Below, one piece after another: positions 1 to 12,690 of a DNA stretch of 64,000 bases. Numbering within the stretch: position 1 is the stretch's first letter; each line of letters opens with the position of its first letter. Under the pieces are notes generated by a model. The model had not been told where the DNA came from. It did not search any database and was given only the letters and a program-made list of their open reading frames with translations. The position numbers and the translations under genes were made by a program. Location: assembly GCF_040954835.1 (NCBI RefSeq), contig NC_090704.1, forward strand, positions 39,374,979 to 39,438,978. Reading direction: 5' to 3'. This DNA comes from Lepisosteus oculatus. Taxonomy: Eukaryota > Chordata > Actinopteri > Semionotiformes > Lepisosteidae.

Positions 1-1211
1 ATACAAATAGTGCTTGTGCAAATATAGTGAACCCTATTCCATGAGGCTCATTATTTTCTGTTCAAGGTACCTCCACAGAAACAAATGTGCTGAACTCTTG
101 TGACATACCCCCAGCCCCTTGTATATTCAACAACTGTAATACCTTGTACAGTTTTCTATGCAGATTACAAGCATTATTTAGTGTGTTTTAAAAATGTACG
201 CAAGATGGAAAAAGGACACAGTAAAGTCAAACATGATAACCAAGATTCCAAATTCTAGGTGCTTCCAAATAGACTCCAAAATTCCTCACGGAAACCCAAA
301 CTGGAGTTGGTTAGCAACATGGCCAGGCATGGGATCAGTCACCTCCACATTTTAGGGCCTGTTTAGTGGAGGCTTGTGTTCCCAAGAAACAGTTAGGAAC
401 CCCATTATTGTTTACTCCTCAATGATTCTCTCAGTGCAGTACACAATATCACACCAAACTAAAATGCACACATACACTCAGCCAAATCATTTCAGGATCC
501 AAGCCAGGAAACACAATTTTCTGGAAGCCAGGTTGGATCAATTCAGTAGCTCCTGGGAGCAATTTCAGGTTATTTACCTTTTTCCCAGTTCTCTTCAAGC
601 CATCACATCAGTTCCCTGGAGCGGATCATTTGCACCAGTGCTGCATTGTGAAAAGGAGCTGAGTCTTCTTTACTGTAGAGAATTGCTACAGAACTCTCTC
701 CTGCTCTCCGACAGAATAGTCCTCGATTCTAAGTAAAATGTATTCAGAAAGAGTTTTACTGATAAAAATGGAAAATCATACAGTATGCACATTAAGACTT
801 TTACTTATGCAGTTTCTTGACCAAGCAAATCAGACCAAAGATTTACACTGAGACGCAATAGTTGGATTGGAATCAGTATGTTCAACATGTACAAGCCAGC
901 CTTTCAAACATAAGTTTTTTTCTTATGCTCAGTACCAAAAGCTTTCTTCAACAATGGTTCAGCTGTACTGACAGAACACAGCTACAGCCTCTGTGACTTT
1001 TAACTGGAAAATAAATGGTTTCAAGAACGATTAGAAAGAGATTAGCCTCAGTATAAATTTCTGAATGAATCTGATCAAAATCCAAACTTTACCAGTTACG
1101 GTTTGTCAAGTGAGATAAACAAAAAATAGAACTTGTAATAAGACCCTGTAAAGTGTATGCTCAGTTATCATTATCATTAATATCATAATACTATATATTC
1201 ATACTACATAT

Positions 1212-1345
1212 TCCCTGCATGCTTTTGTGTGTCTCTGCCCTGCGATGGACTTATGTCCTGTCCAGAGTGTAGTCCCATCTTGCCCCTTGTGCTTCCAGGT
1301 TGCCACAGTTCATACCAGAAATAAGCAGTTCTCTGGTAATGGATC
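1212..1345 (+). repeat. 3' fragment of a tRNA-derived fish SINE
   Basis: The run tgccctgcgatggac, then tcctgtccag, then a decayed cctgccttgtgcc-type stretch, matches the 3' half of the SINE seen more completely at 12.3, 22.4 and 40.6 kb. It is strongly diverged. The usual ggatggatgg end is reduced to ggatcaatagattg. The family name cannot be fixed from sequence alone. Confidence 0.5.
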
Positions 1346-2508
1346 AATAGATTGAAAATTGTCAGCTTGAAATATTATGCTGTCTCTAACTTCTGCAGGG
1401 CCATGAATTTATTTCACATTTTTAAATGTTGTTTTAAATCCTTATTTTTGTTTCTGTGGTTGCTCTGGATGCTTTGAAAGCAATATTGTTTCTTGCAGTG
1501 TTTTATAGAAATGCACTTTCTCTTTTGATTTCTGATATTGCCAAGCACCATTTTTGCAAATATTTAAAAACAGAAGTAAAACAATCAAGTCTGGAACAAT
1601 AGCGGAACATATTTAAAGAAGAAGGAAAAATTAGTTGACATGGACATCCTTTAAAACCAGCTATATGTGGTAATGGAACACAAAAATACTGACATAAAAT
1701 ATATTTGTCAATAATTGTAAATAACATTTAAAATGTCTTTTAAGGATTTTTGTTACCACAGTTCTGTCATGCTAAATTTATTTTTTTTATCTTGGTTTTT
1801 GAACATTTCCAAAGTGTTTTGATTTATAGAGCTAACTAAATGCATACCAGTACTTGTGTATTATAGTATAAGGTGTTGAAAAACAGTATTTATTAGTATA
1901 TTAAAATTGTTATAGTATATTAATTAGATTTAAATGAAAAGTAGAACACTGAACTAGAAAATAAAATGTTCTTCCTTTTATATATGCTATTAAGGGATAC
2001 ACCATGGGACATTTTTATATAATTCAGGAAAAAATGCTTTAAACAACATTATTTATACCTTTTTGGAAGAGGAGAGATAGCTGATGTCTTTATAGATGTT
2101 TCTGATTACATGACTCTGTGAAGTGTGTGTTGTTGAGCTATATTATTGTATGTATTCACTGTGTCAAAATTACTAATAGGAATTAAAGCTGCTCTCTGAA
2201 AGTGAAAGGGGTTTATTTGGTTTTCAGTCAATAGTGATGGACACAATTTTAAATGACTTCCCTTGTCCTTTCTTTTGTATGGATTTGGGATTGACATGCA
2301 TCAACTTCCTCCATTATGGAATAGGCAAACAACATAGGTTTCTTCTTAAAACATAAATAAAAAATGAGATTATTTCATTTTGCTTTAAACACTAGAATCG
2401 AACTTTCCTTTTTATATATACAAATTTTCATTTTAGCTCTAATTAAATGAAGTCCCTTGGCTTAAAATCTGAAGGGCTTTAAACAATTTATACCCTTAAA
2501 CTCCCGAG

Positions 2509-2786
2509 CAGGGGTGCCCAGCCCTGGTCCTGAGAGACATCTGTGGCTTCAGGTCTTTGCCCTTTCTGATCTCTTAATTGCTGGCTGATTGATTTCAGTT
2601 TTGTCTGGGACATATTTCTGAATTTGCTTTCAGTTCTTGAGATGTTGGATGGAACTGGTAGGAGACGTCAACTTTGGACCAGTTTTTAAATTTCTGAACT
2701 AAAATGTAAAGAAATGTGAAGAAAAAAAGAAACGTTCATTGTGGGCCTCTGTTCATCCCAAGACCAGGGCCAGGGCACACATCTCT
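2509..2786. mobile_element. Possible hAT-type MITE with decayed terminal inverted repeats
   Basis: The left end reads caggggtgcccagccctgg and the right end contains agaccagggccagggcac, which is an imperfect inverted match about 270 bp away. The CAGGGGT...CCCTGGTCCTG style of terminus is typical of hAT-family non-autonomous elements in fish. No clean 8-bp target duplication is visible, so this is an old copy or a chance similarity. Confidence 0.4.
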
Positions 2787-3119
2787 AGAGTAGAACATGT
2801 ACTATGCATTGATATACAGTAGGTACAGTTAATACAATCACTTTCCCCTATGAAAACTCTGCCAAATGTCAATGTTTCTTTATTCATTGATTTATCCCCA
2901 TCGTTACCTATCAGACCATGTCAACTCCAGCACAAAATTAAACTACCAAACCATTTTGTTTCTGACCCTGTGTGTATTATTTCCCATCACTCGCTGGGCC
3001 CTTCTTTCAGCATTATAAGGTTGTCAGAAAGAGCCACTCCACTTTTCTTTGTTTTTAATTCCACTTTGTTGTACCTACCTTGACAAGAAAGATTTTAATT
3101 GCATGAATAAACCTTTGTA

Positions 3120-3420
3120 AAAGAATACAGGGAGAGTGGAAGCATCTAAATTAATTCCTACAGCTTGCCAATTGATGTGATGAAATCCCTTTTCTTGCAT
3201 GGATGCTGCAGTGAAGCCATTAAATGATTGCCAGTTTAATTGGCTCCGTTAATGCAGTCATTTGTAAGATGGCACCATGGGCTAGTGTCCAGTACAAAAT
3301 GGCAGTACGGCAAGATTTCTTTCCCCACATTAGTCTTTTTATAGTTTATCCCATTTTTGCTGGATGGGCTTCAGTGTCGCTAATCAAAAGCAGCTTCTGG
3401 CGTGACAACCTGGAGTAGTT
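3120..3420. promoter_or_regulatory. Candidate conserved non-coding element in presumed RBFOX3 intron
   Basis: About 300 bp of mixed composition without simple repeats, rich in homeodomain-like taatt/ttaat cores and with a caccatgg/ccagtacaaaatggc stretch. It has the texture of a vertebrate developmental enhancer rather than neutral AT-rich intron. Conservation cannot be measured here, so the call is only a candidate. Confidence 0.2.
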
Positions 3421-6400
3421 CTCAAATGTTCATCAACATGTCATGTATTTCTATTTTAGTAAGGACTTGAACAGCTGTGTGTGGTTTTTTTTTTTACAAA
3501 ATTCCAAACAAAACGACCCAGAAATGTCGTTTTATCACCAGCTTTGCGCATTAAACAGACTCTCGTTTCCGCCAACTGAATGAGAAATAGAACCCTGAAT
3601 AAAGAAATGAGCTACAGCTGAAAATGGTTTTGAGACCAAAGGTAATGCAGTGCCAATCACATAAAGAGGATGAAGGCGCAACACTGGCCTTTTACTTTAG
3701 ACTGTGATTGTAAAATATTGTAAATTAAAATGATGAGAAGATGGTTTCAATTAGTTATTTTAACCCATTTGACACGACAGAAAAGTTCCTTGTGTAGAAC
3801 CTTCTGGGCTTTGCATTACATCAGTCTGCAATAGATGAGCTTTGAATAGCTGCTACGGAACTCCAAAATGGTGCTCTATTCTTCCACTGTAGGCAGCTGA
3901 AATACAATGCGGACATCGGTGTCGCAAATTGGCGACCAGTGCGAAGAAATCAAGCCAAGACAGAATGTCCTCTTACCACACTGCTGGTGTCCAGAAGATA
4001 AGATGCCATACAATTTTTTACTGCCTTGTACTCTAAAAGGATAACACAGAAATGAGTATTGCCCATTGCCCAACAGCCTTGCGCTGCTCAAAAGCTGTGG
4101 GGTGGTGTATTTCTATAGCAAACATGTAAGTGTGCTGAGTGGGCCTGAATTCTTGTATGGCATCTGGTCTTTGAACTAACATTAGAACAAGGCAGCTGTA
4201 AAAACCAGGTGTGTGTGAAGGACAGATTCCAATCCTGTTTTCACTTAGCCTTTCTTCCATAAAGGACACACATCAGCATCACACAGACCGTGGGGTGTAA
4301 GCTACAGAACAGCGTGCTGTGAAGAGTAAAATGGATCAGTTATCAGAGCCGATAAATTTCTCAGTTGTTGGTAAAATGCCTTTACCAGCCTATGGAAGGA
4401 AGCAATCCACAGTATTGCTGCAGCTGAGATTGAACCTGTTGAATCAGTGATGTCTATCTTTATTCTCATAGACTTGGGATTCGTGGGCAAGTGTCTATTG
4501 AAGATGCTATATAAAAGGGTTGATGAAGAGAAGGAATCAGTAAGCCTTGTATTTTGGTGCATTCATTCTATTGGCCTTCATCAGGGTTTTTTTTAATGAA
4601 GTCATTTAAAATTGCGTATTTTCAAACTCTTCCTTTTTAGTCTGTTCAAATGTTGTTTTTATTCTGTCAAGAGATTTGTAGAAAAACAAAACAAAGCAAA
4701 AAAATCTAGATATAATTACATGTACACTGTTGGCAATTACCACTCTGTCATTGAATCCTTTTTCTTTTATATATCTATTGCTCTATCCTGTGGTCTTTTT
4801 TTGTGTATTGCTATACTGTTTTCATGTTAATGATCATACTGTATTCAATGTATTGTACCTTTGGTACTTTGAGTTTTTATGAACCTACTGAATGTAAAAC
4901 AAGGATGTGTGGAACTGAATTCAAAATGAAGAAAAAATTATTTTACTCTGTTCTGCTTACATTTTCTAATATATTGTTTTCATTTTATGTCACATATTTC
5001 AGTAAAGAAACTGATGGCTTTGATTGCCTAACAAAATTAAGAATGATCACATTTAAATGTTTACCATTACACTTCAATATATTTATTGAAAATAATTATC
5101 TGTTGCATCATGTTTTGTTTGTTCTTTCAAGGGACTTTGCTTCCAGTTTCACTTAGAGGCTTCTCACTGCAGGGAAAATAAAATGATGAGAGACTATTCA
5201 GGTTTCTTAATGATTGTTGGCATCCCCTAATTATTTCAGTCACCAGATTTTTTGTTGCATTGACCAGCATTTCCTTTGTGATTAAACTACAGTTCCCTTG
5301 TAATTGTAACTAAAATGAAACACATGGTGAAAAATGGAATCCTATATTCTGATCCTGTCAGTACAGATATTTACTGCTGCTTTTAATAAGTTGATCTCAA
5401 TAACTCCATTACAAATCAGGGACAGATGTTTGCTTACGGTAACTGTGAATATACTGTATATCAGCTGGCACAGTAGTGGAGTTTCTATTCACTTTAGAAA
5501 TGAAGAGAGCTACAGTATGCAGGACAAGCTGTGACAGCATCAAAAGATGAGCAGAAACGCAACACAGGTTTTCTCAAACCATTAACTTCCCCTTTCACTC
5601 TTCCCCCAGAGTGATTAATATGCTTGACATTGCCGATCTTGCAAATTCTTGTCCACCATCATATTTTGTTAGAAAGAAGGAAGTCTAATATTGTGTTACT
5701 TTTAACAAGGTCCTTGTACCGGTGTTGGGCTGTTCTGTGTTTGTCAAGCAGATCTTCAGGAAAAAAAACCCTTGTGAATCCTGATAACAGGCTTTGCGTA
5801 GCAGACTGAGCTGCATTATTGAGTGTGATTAGTATTCCGCAGCACATCTGTTTATTTCTCCAGGGTGGTGTGAGAAACTACAAAGTGATGTTAAAATTAA
5901 AGTCTGGCTTTATTTTCTTCTGAAGAGCTATACAGTGCTGAATATCTCTCTGAATTAGGGAGTCTCTAATACCACATAGGCCCCAAGACAATTTAAAAAA
6001 AAAAACTAAAATCTGAGTACATTTAGGTACCTTCCACAGCTTCTTGATTCCAGTAGGTTGTCATTAAAAAAGAATCTGCAAGCATCCAGCTGAAGATGTA
6101 TCACTATGTTGGTTCAATTCTAATCTCAGTCTCAGGGCTTGTGCAAGGAAGTCCCTTTTATAGGCAAGAACTCATGTTCTGTAATAAATCTTTTTTTTCT
6201 TATCAGAAAAAAGAACATCTTTTAACAAGCCCAAAGCAACTCATTACCCTCCTTCAAGAGTCCATTTCACTCCATTTCTAAGCCATTGATTTGCTTTACC
6301 CTTGTTGCAACATAGAGATTGATTTCTGTTATTAATTACTTGAACTCTCCACCATATTTGAATGACCACCTGCTGGTTAACCAGAAAGAATGTTAGGTTT

Positions 6401-9400
6401 GACTTTTTTTTTCCTTTTATGAAAAATTTAACAACAAATGGGGCACTGTCCATATCATAAAACCAAATAAAACACTTTCACTTTTTTAAAACTAATTCAG
6501 ATAGGTTACTCTTTGCAACCTTCTAAGACTTTCTTAACACTCTTACAAATGATTTGGCTATACAAACAATGCTATGTACTTTCTTTCCCCCACTGAAGCA
6601 GTCAAGATTGCTTTCTTTCTACACAATATATGTTGCTGGTTAGAACTATATACTTTGTATATAGTTTGCACTTAAAATAAGAAAAGCTGTGCCTATGTGA
6701 AAAACAAGGAGGCTATACAAGGTTTTATGTAAGCAGACTAATATTCTTTGATTAAAAAAAAATCACCATGGCATAATGTTTCATTTTGAATGCTGTTCAC
6801 TCAGAACCCTGAAATGCACTGCAGTCATTTGGATCAGAAAAAGCCACTTCAGGTCCTATCTATGCACAGTCTCCCAGAATGCAAACCTCTATGTCCCTTG
6901 AATGAACATATTCAAAATCACTAACACTTTTCATGGAATAAGTTTTGAAAAACAGAAACCAATCCTTTATTAATACTTAATTATTAATGAATAAATACAG
7001 TAGCATATCAACTGTTAATATAGTACTTACAAACACCTATGAACGTTAGCATTATTGACAAGTTGACAGGTGGACAACCTAACAAAACACAACCTATAAA
7101 ATGTTTTCATTTTTTGAGTCAATATATTAAAAAATGATCAGACAACACAGCTGAGTGATGGCCAAATGTGCACTATATAAGGCACCTGTTCCAATTTTTT
7201 ATATTACAACACAAATTATATGAAGTCTACAGATGTAAATGTTAATAACTGGATTTCTAAAAAGTCTATAAATGGTTAATATACTATGAATTCATTAGCT
7301 ATTAAGGATTAATAAAGGGTTTATTACTAAACTGTATTATAAATGTTACAGAGTATGCAAATTGTAACCAGAACTCTTTATTTATAAACTTATGCCTATT
7401 TTTTTCTATTTTTAGTAAAAAAAAAGAATAATGTAATGAGCAACGGCGGACATCACCGAAAAGGGCGGAATTGAGAACGAACAACTAAAAAAAACAACAA
7501 AAAAACGACAACCATGAAAAAAAAACAAACAAAAAAAAAAGCAAAAGGAATCCTTCTATCAAGGCTGACCAGCGGTCAGAGGGGAAAGCGCAGGGTGACG
7601 TCCAGGCGGAGAAACGTCAACCCAGCTCAAGTGGGGCAGGTATGGAGTTGGTTCGCTTTCACGAGGGACAGCCTTGCAGGGAGGACGGCGACAGCGGTAG
7701 AGAACAGAGAGGGAAAAAAAAAAGCGGTCGGTCGTCATAAAAACATTTTATTTTTCTAAACTTTTTTAAGTTGAAGGATTTGAGAAAAGTATATATGTAA
7801 AAAAAAAACCTTGAAAAAAAAGAACAACAAAAAAACGGACAGTCGAGACTTGGGGGAGGGGGGGTTTGGGTGTTGTGTCAAGGACTGAAATGGAAGGGGG
7901 AGCGCATAGCCTCTCCTGGTGTGAGGATGGTGGGGAGCAGGGGGTGTCCCGTCTATGTTTGCACCTATTTAATCATGCAATCCGAAGGCCCTCTTTCAGG
8001 ACGGGGTATCTCAGGGCCTCTGACGAGTCATATCAGGGATTAGAGCACAAAGAGAAACTGGAGCAAGTGGAGCTGTGGAGCAGTGTAGGGTCTTATTGGA
8101 AACTGCTGCTCATCTCAGTGATTGCTGCCCAAGTGGCAGCATGGAGCCCAGGGCCTACTGACAACTGACCACTAGAAATACTCCACCTCAAGAAAGGTGC
8201 TGTCAACAAGACACTGTCCCTTGACTTTAGATGAGGGAGACAGCCTGACCACCAGAGGCAGATTCTCCTAGAACTTGCAGAAAAAAGAAAAAAAAATAAT
8301 AGTGAGCAGTACTGCCAACAAAGCTGCGTTTGCCAATGGCTGGCTTTTCAAAAACTTGTTTTTTTGGGGACTAGCTCTTTTTTAGCAGCAAATGTGTGGC
8401 CCCAATCCCCATTTGCACTGCTCGGATGTCTGTGATATTAGTAATGGCAAACATGGGCTTCCCACTAGACATGGAGCAGAAACAGTGTTGTACAGGTTCT
8501 GTAGTCCTTCCAGCTCCAACAACAGAAAAGCTTGAAGCTGTGAGGCTCCTACCTATTTGACCATAGTGTTTATGTTTGACTCAACTGAAATATTTAAAAC
8601 ATTTTTTAAAAAATCAGTACTGTATCAATAAATATTGATCAAGACATATTCATTTGCTGTGATTGTTAAAGCCTTAGGATGCATTAAAAAGTCCAAATAA
8701 TTGTACATTTGTGTTTGCCACTTACTTCTGCTAGACATTGTATTAACTGCAGTATTTTGATATACAATGACTTTCAGATCTAGGGAACCACTCCCTACCC
8801 ATCTTTTATATCATTAGTGATATAATGTTAAGATTACAAGCAAAAAGCTTCTGAAGCACTTAGTGTTGATGTCTAACACAATCCTTCTAATGTCAGTCCT
8901 GAGGAGATCTCAATTGCTCCAGGGCTTAGCTATGACAGACATCTGTACTAGACAGAAATGCATAGTGACTTACAGTTATATGTTATGTAAGGTTATAGCT
9001 CCACAGAAAAAGAAATAGTTTCACAAAACACCCTACTTTTCAGTCAGCATTTGTATTCAGTTCTCCTGTCATCTCACCTGTATTGGATGGTTAGAACTGT
9101 GATTACAGTGATTTTGCTACCAACTGAGAAATAATTACTGTAACTGATAATATTGAAAGACCCAGACAGTCCCGAGCAGACTGTGGACCAGCTTTGAAAT
9201 TAAAACCGAAAACGTCCTGTTTCCACATGGAAGCACTCTATCTGCAAGAAAGCTTCTGTAATAACATATTGAGACTGGTAAACATGGATTTCAGTGAAAT
9301 AGCCCCTTTTATATTTCCTTTAAGATTTTACTTAGCTGCAACACAACTGTATATTACAGCTCAGAGTAAGTGTCTAACATTCAGACAGCACCTGGATTTT

Positions 9401-11624
9401 CGTAAAAGAACTTTATCATGTTCACATTTTTCAGTTTAAATCTTCTCTGTTGTCAACTAAATTCCAACACATTCAACAGACAGCTATTTGAAAACACATT
9501 TTTGTCGTTTTTTGTTTGTTTGTATGTATGTGACCTAAGTAACAAACTCTCCAGGCAGACCATGCAGAGTATACTGTTGTGAATTAATTTGTTAATTTAT
9601 TTAGAAAGAAAAAATCTGTTGTTTACCACTCAGCTCACAGTTTCTGGAGACATTTATGGTGATTGATAATATAGAATTTCCTCAGGCATAGTTGTCCAAA
9701 AACAAATGGTATGCAAACTTTATTTATTTATCCATCCTTTTTTTGGTAGCTGTAAAGTGTAATACACCATAACAAATTATAAGCAGGCTACAATTTAAGA
9801 GAATTGATGTCGTCTGCTTGTCTCTTTGGGATTTTCACTGAAGTTCAGTCATTCATCTTCCTCTTTTGCCCAGTACAGCAAGAAATGAAATGTGGTATAA
9901 GACAGGCACCACTTTAATTAAGGGTTTGCGAACAAAGTCTCATTAGAGTGTGATACCTTTTCAATAAATTTTGCTTCTCAGTAAGATTCCTATATATTTA
10001 AATGTTATATTATAACATGCCAGTAAGCATGGTACAAAGTCAGTTATAATTTCTGAATGCTGCATTAATGGACTCTAATCCTTTCTATTTGTGATTTGCA
10101 AGCCCTCAGGACGTATTTTACCTTAATAATCCAAGTTGTGGTGATATAAACCTTGATTTTTGGACAGGACCTTACATGTTGTAACCTTTTGAGAGATTTT
10201 TTATGACTAGTGTTGCATCTTTGCTGTTTTTTTTTCTACGTTCCGCTACTGAATGTACTTGAAACTCTTGGAAATTTTTATGTAAAAGTTGTGTTTTTTA
10301 AAACCGTGTTCTGTAAATGTATGTAAATGAGAAACCTTAACTCTAGTACGCCGAATGTTGTTTTGGAAGACGAAAAATGAGGTGCTGCTGGTAAAAGTCA
10401 GTCTTTGACTTTAGAAATCTTTGGGGAATACTTTTTGCTTTTCCTCTAACAGAACACAAGAACGCAAGCCTGAGATTCCAAAATTTGTGTAGATTCACAA
10501 GAAAATAAAATCATCATTATTAAGAAAATCTGTGGAAAGCATTTAAATTTAACAGGTAATATAGTTGTGTATGGGATGTAAGCTAAAATATATACATTTT
10601 TCTCTTAAACCAAGATATGATTTTAGAATATAGTATAACGTTTGAGATCTCTCAGCAAGAGGCTGTAGTCTTAAATGATTCAAATAAAATCAAAACCTTT
10701 AAACATTGTAGGGATGAAAACTTATTTTTTTTAGATATTTATCTAGATGATGTCTTTAGGCCTAGGTTTTTCATCATTATGGTCCATGAAAAGTTAAAAT
10801 CACGCTGATCTTTTTTCTTATTTCCCCTCAAGTTATTTCTACTCATTACCCACTTGCTATGATGAGGTATGCTCATGAGGCACTAGTGTCACTGGAGTGA
10901 AACTGTATTGATGTGCCTAAATCTGGAGCAAAGGAAACTAGAAAAATCTTTTGCTTAATTAAGTCTAATTTCTTACAATAAATTAAGTACTTTTAACTAT
11001 TATTAGACTTAAATATTGTGATTGATCTCAATTAGATCTCAACCGCAAACAAAAGCCTAAAAGCATGTCATTCTGATAACAGAGAGTGAATCCTGATGGT
11101 CCTTTCAGACTAAACCTGGCATGTTGAAATGTTAATATACAGTGCATATATATACAGTATGTGTTTGTGTCTATATATACAGACACACAGAAGTTTTTTT
11201 TCTGCTTTGATGTGTCGTGTACATACTTATAATATACAGGCTTTCACATACTGACAGAAAAGTAAATTTGACTGCCGCTTCCCAGTAAAAAGTCTTCCCC
11301 TCTTCAAGCAGCTTCATTGATGCCATTGCTGCTGGAATAAGCGAAGAGTTCCTGTTTTAAACAAACGCCAAATTTCTCTGCCCAAAATTTTAGAATTTTA
11401 GAAGGCAGAGAGCTGTAGGGAGCAATGTGTCAGCAATGTAAATATATGCCTGAATTATTTTGTTTACAGAAGCTGCTACGTAAGTTTAGCGTTCCCAAAC
11501 TTCCCACAGAGATGGTACAAAAGCCGCTGATCGGTTTGTAATGAGCTTCCCGTGTCCACGCTTTTTATACAATGCATTTGGTGTGAAAAAGCACCTCCTT
11601 CTCGCGTTCATCTTCGTCTCCTCT

Positions 11625-11646
11625 CCCGTTCCCCCCTCCCCCTCCC
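11625..11646 (-). other. G-quadruplex motif on the minus strand (C-runs on plus)
   Basis: Four C-runs of three to six bases separated by one- to three-base spacers lie within 22 bp on the plus strand, so the minus strand satisfies the G3+ N1-7 rule. In the putative RBFOX3 transcript this would be a pyrimidine tract (poly-C-binding-protein-like site), not an RNA quadruplex. Confidence 0.55.
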
Positions 11647-12068
11647 GAGGGTGGTGGCTGGTGTAGCAAATTAGCAGGCTGTCCCCGTGAAAGACGACCC
11701 TCCCGTTCCGTTCGTGTGCGCTTACAGAACTGACTCCTTTTTTGTATTCCAACTGTACATAAAACCCTTTTCTCCATCTCCTTTACCCTCTGTACTCTTG
11801 TATTATAAAAAAAAACATTCTCCATGTGCTTCACTGTCTCTTCGCGACAAAAAAATATAATTTTCTTTCTGTTTTTTTTTTGCAACTGTCCCGAAACAAT
11901 ACAAATTAAAAAAGATATATTTAAAAATATAAAGAAAACTCCTGCTGTTCTGGCTCTGTACTCTAAACTTTGCCTTTGTTTCTTCTCATTCTGTATGCTT
12001 CTAATGTGCTTTAAATGAACAGTACTATTTATTATATAATTATATTATTTATTATTAATATTATTATT

Positions 12069-12074
12069 AATAAA
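12069..12074 (+). promoter_or_regulatory. AATAAA polyadenylation signal, putative RBFOX3 3' end
   Basis: A canonical AATAAA follows an AU-rich run (tatttattatataatta) and is followed within 30-45 bp by a T-rich stretch (gatctttttgacg). This is the best plus-strand poly(A) site in the first 15 kb. Assignment to RBFOX3 depends on synteny. Confidence 0.4.
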
Positions 12075-12309
12075 CATTTCTTTCTTCAACAAGAATCTGT
12101 GATCTTTTTGACGTATTGTAAGTTGCTTTGTGTTAATTATTTTTTTCTGGGGGGGTACTGTTAATTCACCTTGAACTCAAGGTGTTACTGCTATAGGCTA
12201 TAAGCAACATGATGCTGTTTTATTGGCACCAGATAGTGGAATAATGGAGCTCGAAATGGAGAAGTGCTGTTGTTTTTTTTTTGGCACTTTTCTAGTTTGG
12301 TTTTGGAGC

Positions 12310-12690
12310 AGTATGGCGGCACAGTGGTTAGCGTCGATGCCTGGTGTAGCGGAGCTAGTTCATCCACGGTGACGCCATCGCCCTCCCTGCGCGTAGCAGG
12401 GACATCGGCCGCCTGGGCTGAGGAACGTCTCCTTTAGCTCATGCGGTTGGTTCCCTGTTGCGTTACGCCGGAGACCCGGGTTCACGAACCCAGGTGTTGC
12501 GGGGTGGAGCGGCAGAGGGTACGAGACTGCGCAGAACCACAAGGGTCACACTTGCAGCTGGGGCCCTGGGTTCAGTTCCATGTATGGGATCCTGTCTGTG
12601 TGGAATTCGGATGCTCTCTCTCTGTTAGCATTGGTTTTCTTCTGGTGCTCTGCTTTCCTCCCACAGTCCAAAGATAGACGGATAGATAGA
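12310..12690 (+). repeat. tRNA-derived SINE interrupted by a second insertion
   Basis: The left part (ggcggcacagtggttagc) is the head of a fish tRNA-SINE. Homology breaks after gatgcct near 12,340 and resumes near 12,549 with gcagctggggccctgggttc. It then runs through ctgtctgtgtgg and tttcctcccacagtccaaag to a gatagatagat tail. The same consensus is seen without the break at 40.65 kb, which shows that about 200 bp were inserted here. Confidence 0.65.
12341..12548 (+). repeat. GC-rich SINE-like insert with Pol III box motifs
   Basis: This segment is markedly GC-rich compared with its surroundings and interrupts the outer SINE. It carries an A-box-like tagctcatgcggttgg and, about 45 bp later, a B-box-like gggttcacgaaccc, the arrangement of a tRNA-type internal promoter. 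It does not fold as an intact tRNA gene by eye. A target-site duplication at its edges is not clear. Confidence 0.45.

Larger units (their letters stand above)
1..7423. other. Non-coding stretch, presumed last intron of RBFOX3
   Basis: No reading frame here looks like a conserved exon: open frames are short, low-complexity, and lack paired splice sites joining recognisable protein. By synteny with human 17q25.3 (RBFOX3 next to and convergent with ENGASE) this should be the last intron of a plus-strand RBFOX3, which is an inference. The stretch is AT-rich and holds a SINE fragment near 1.2 kb, a possible hAT-type element near 2.5 kb and a conserved-looking block at 3.1-3.4 kb, listed separately. 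Nothing else was recognised. Confidence 0.4.
7424..12090 (+). other. RBFOX3: Putative terminal exon / 3' UTR of RBFOX3
   Basis: A polypyrimidine tract ending in ag (7,407-7,423) is followed at once by TAA. RBFOX3 proteins are known to end in a ...GTM tail just before the intron that in RBFOX1/2 precedes a coding last exon, so a last exon opening with a stop codon would fit. The next 4.6 kb contains no convincing coding frame. It has A-rich tracts (7,490-7,550), GC-rich islands (7,555-7,720, 7,850-8,170), and a very AU-rich tail with repeated ATTTATT motifs before AATAAA at 12,069. Synteny places RBFOX3 here, on the plus strand and convergent with ENGASE. The coding exon upstream was not found in the window, so identity is inferred. 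Confidence 0.33.

Noticed and set aside
7514..7759. 81-codon plus-strand open frame starting MKKKQTKKK
   Set aside because: A-rich low-complexity start in the putative 3' UTR; basic composition comes from the A-tract.
7866..8168. 100-codon plus-strand open frame in a GC-richer patch
   Set aside because: No similarity recognised; lies in the putative 3' UTR and lacks conserved features.
12430..12500. tRNA gene
   Set aside because: A and B boxes are present, but the acceptor stem and anticodon arm do not pair; it is SINE-derived.
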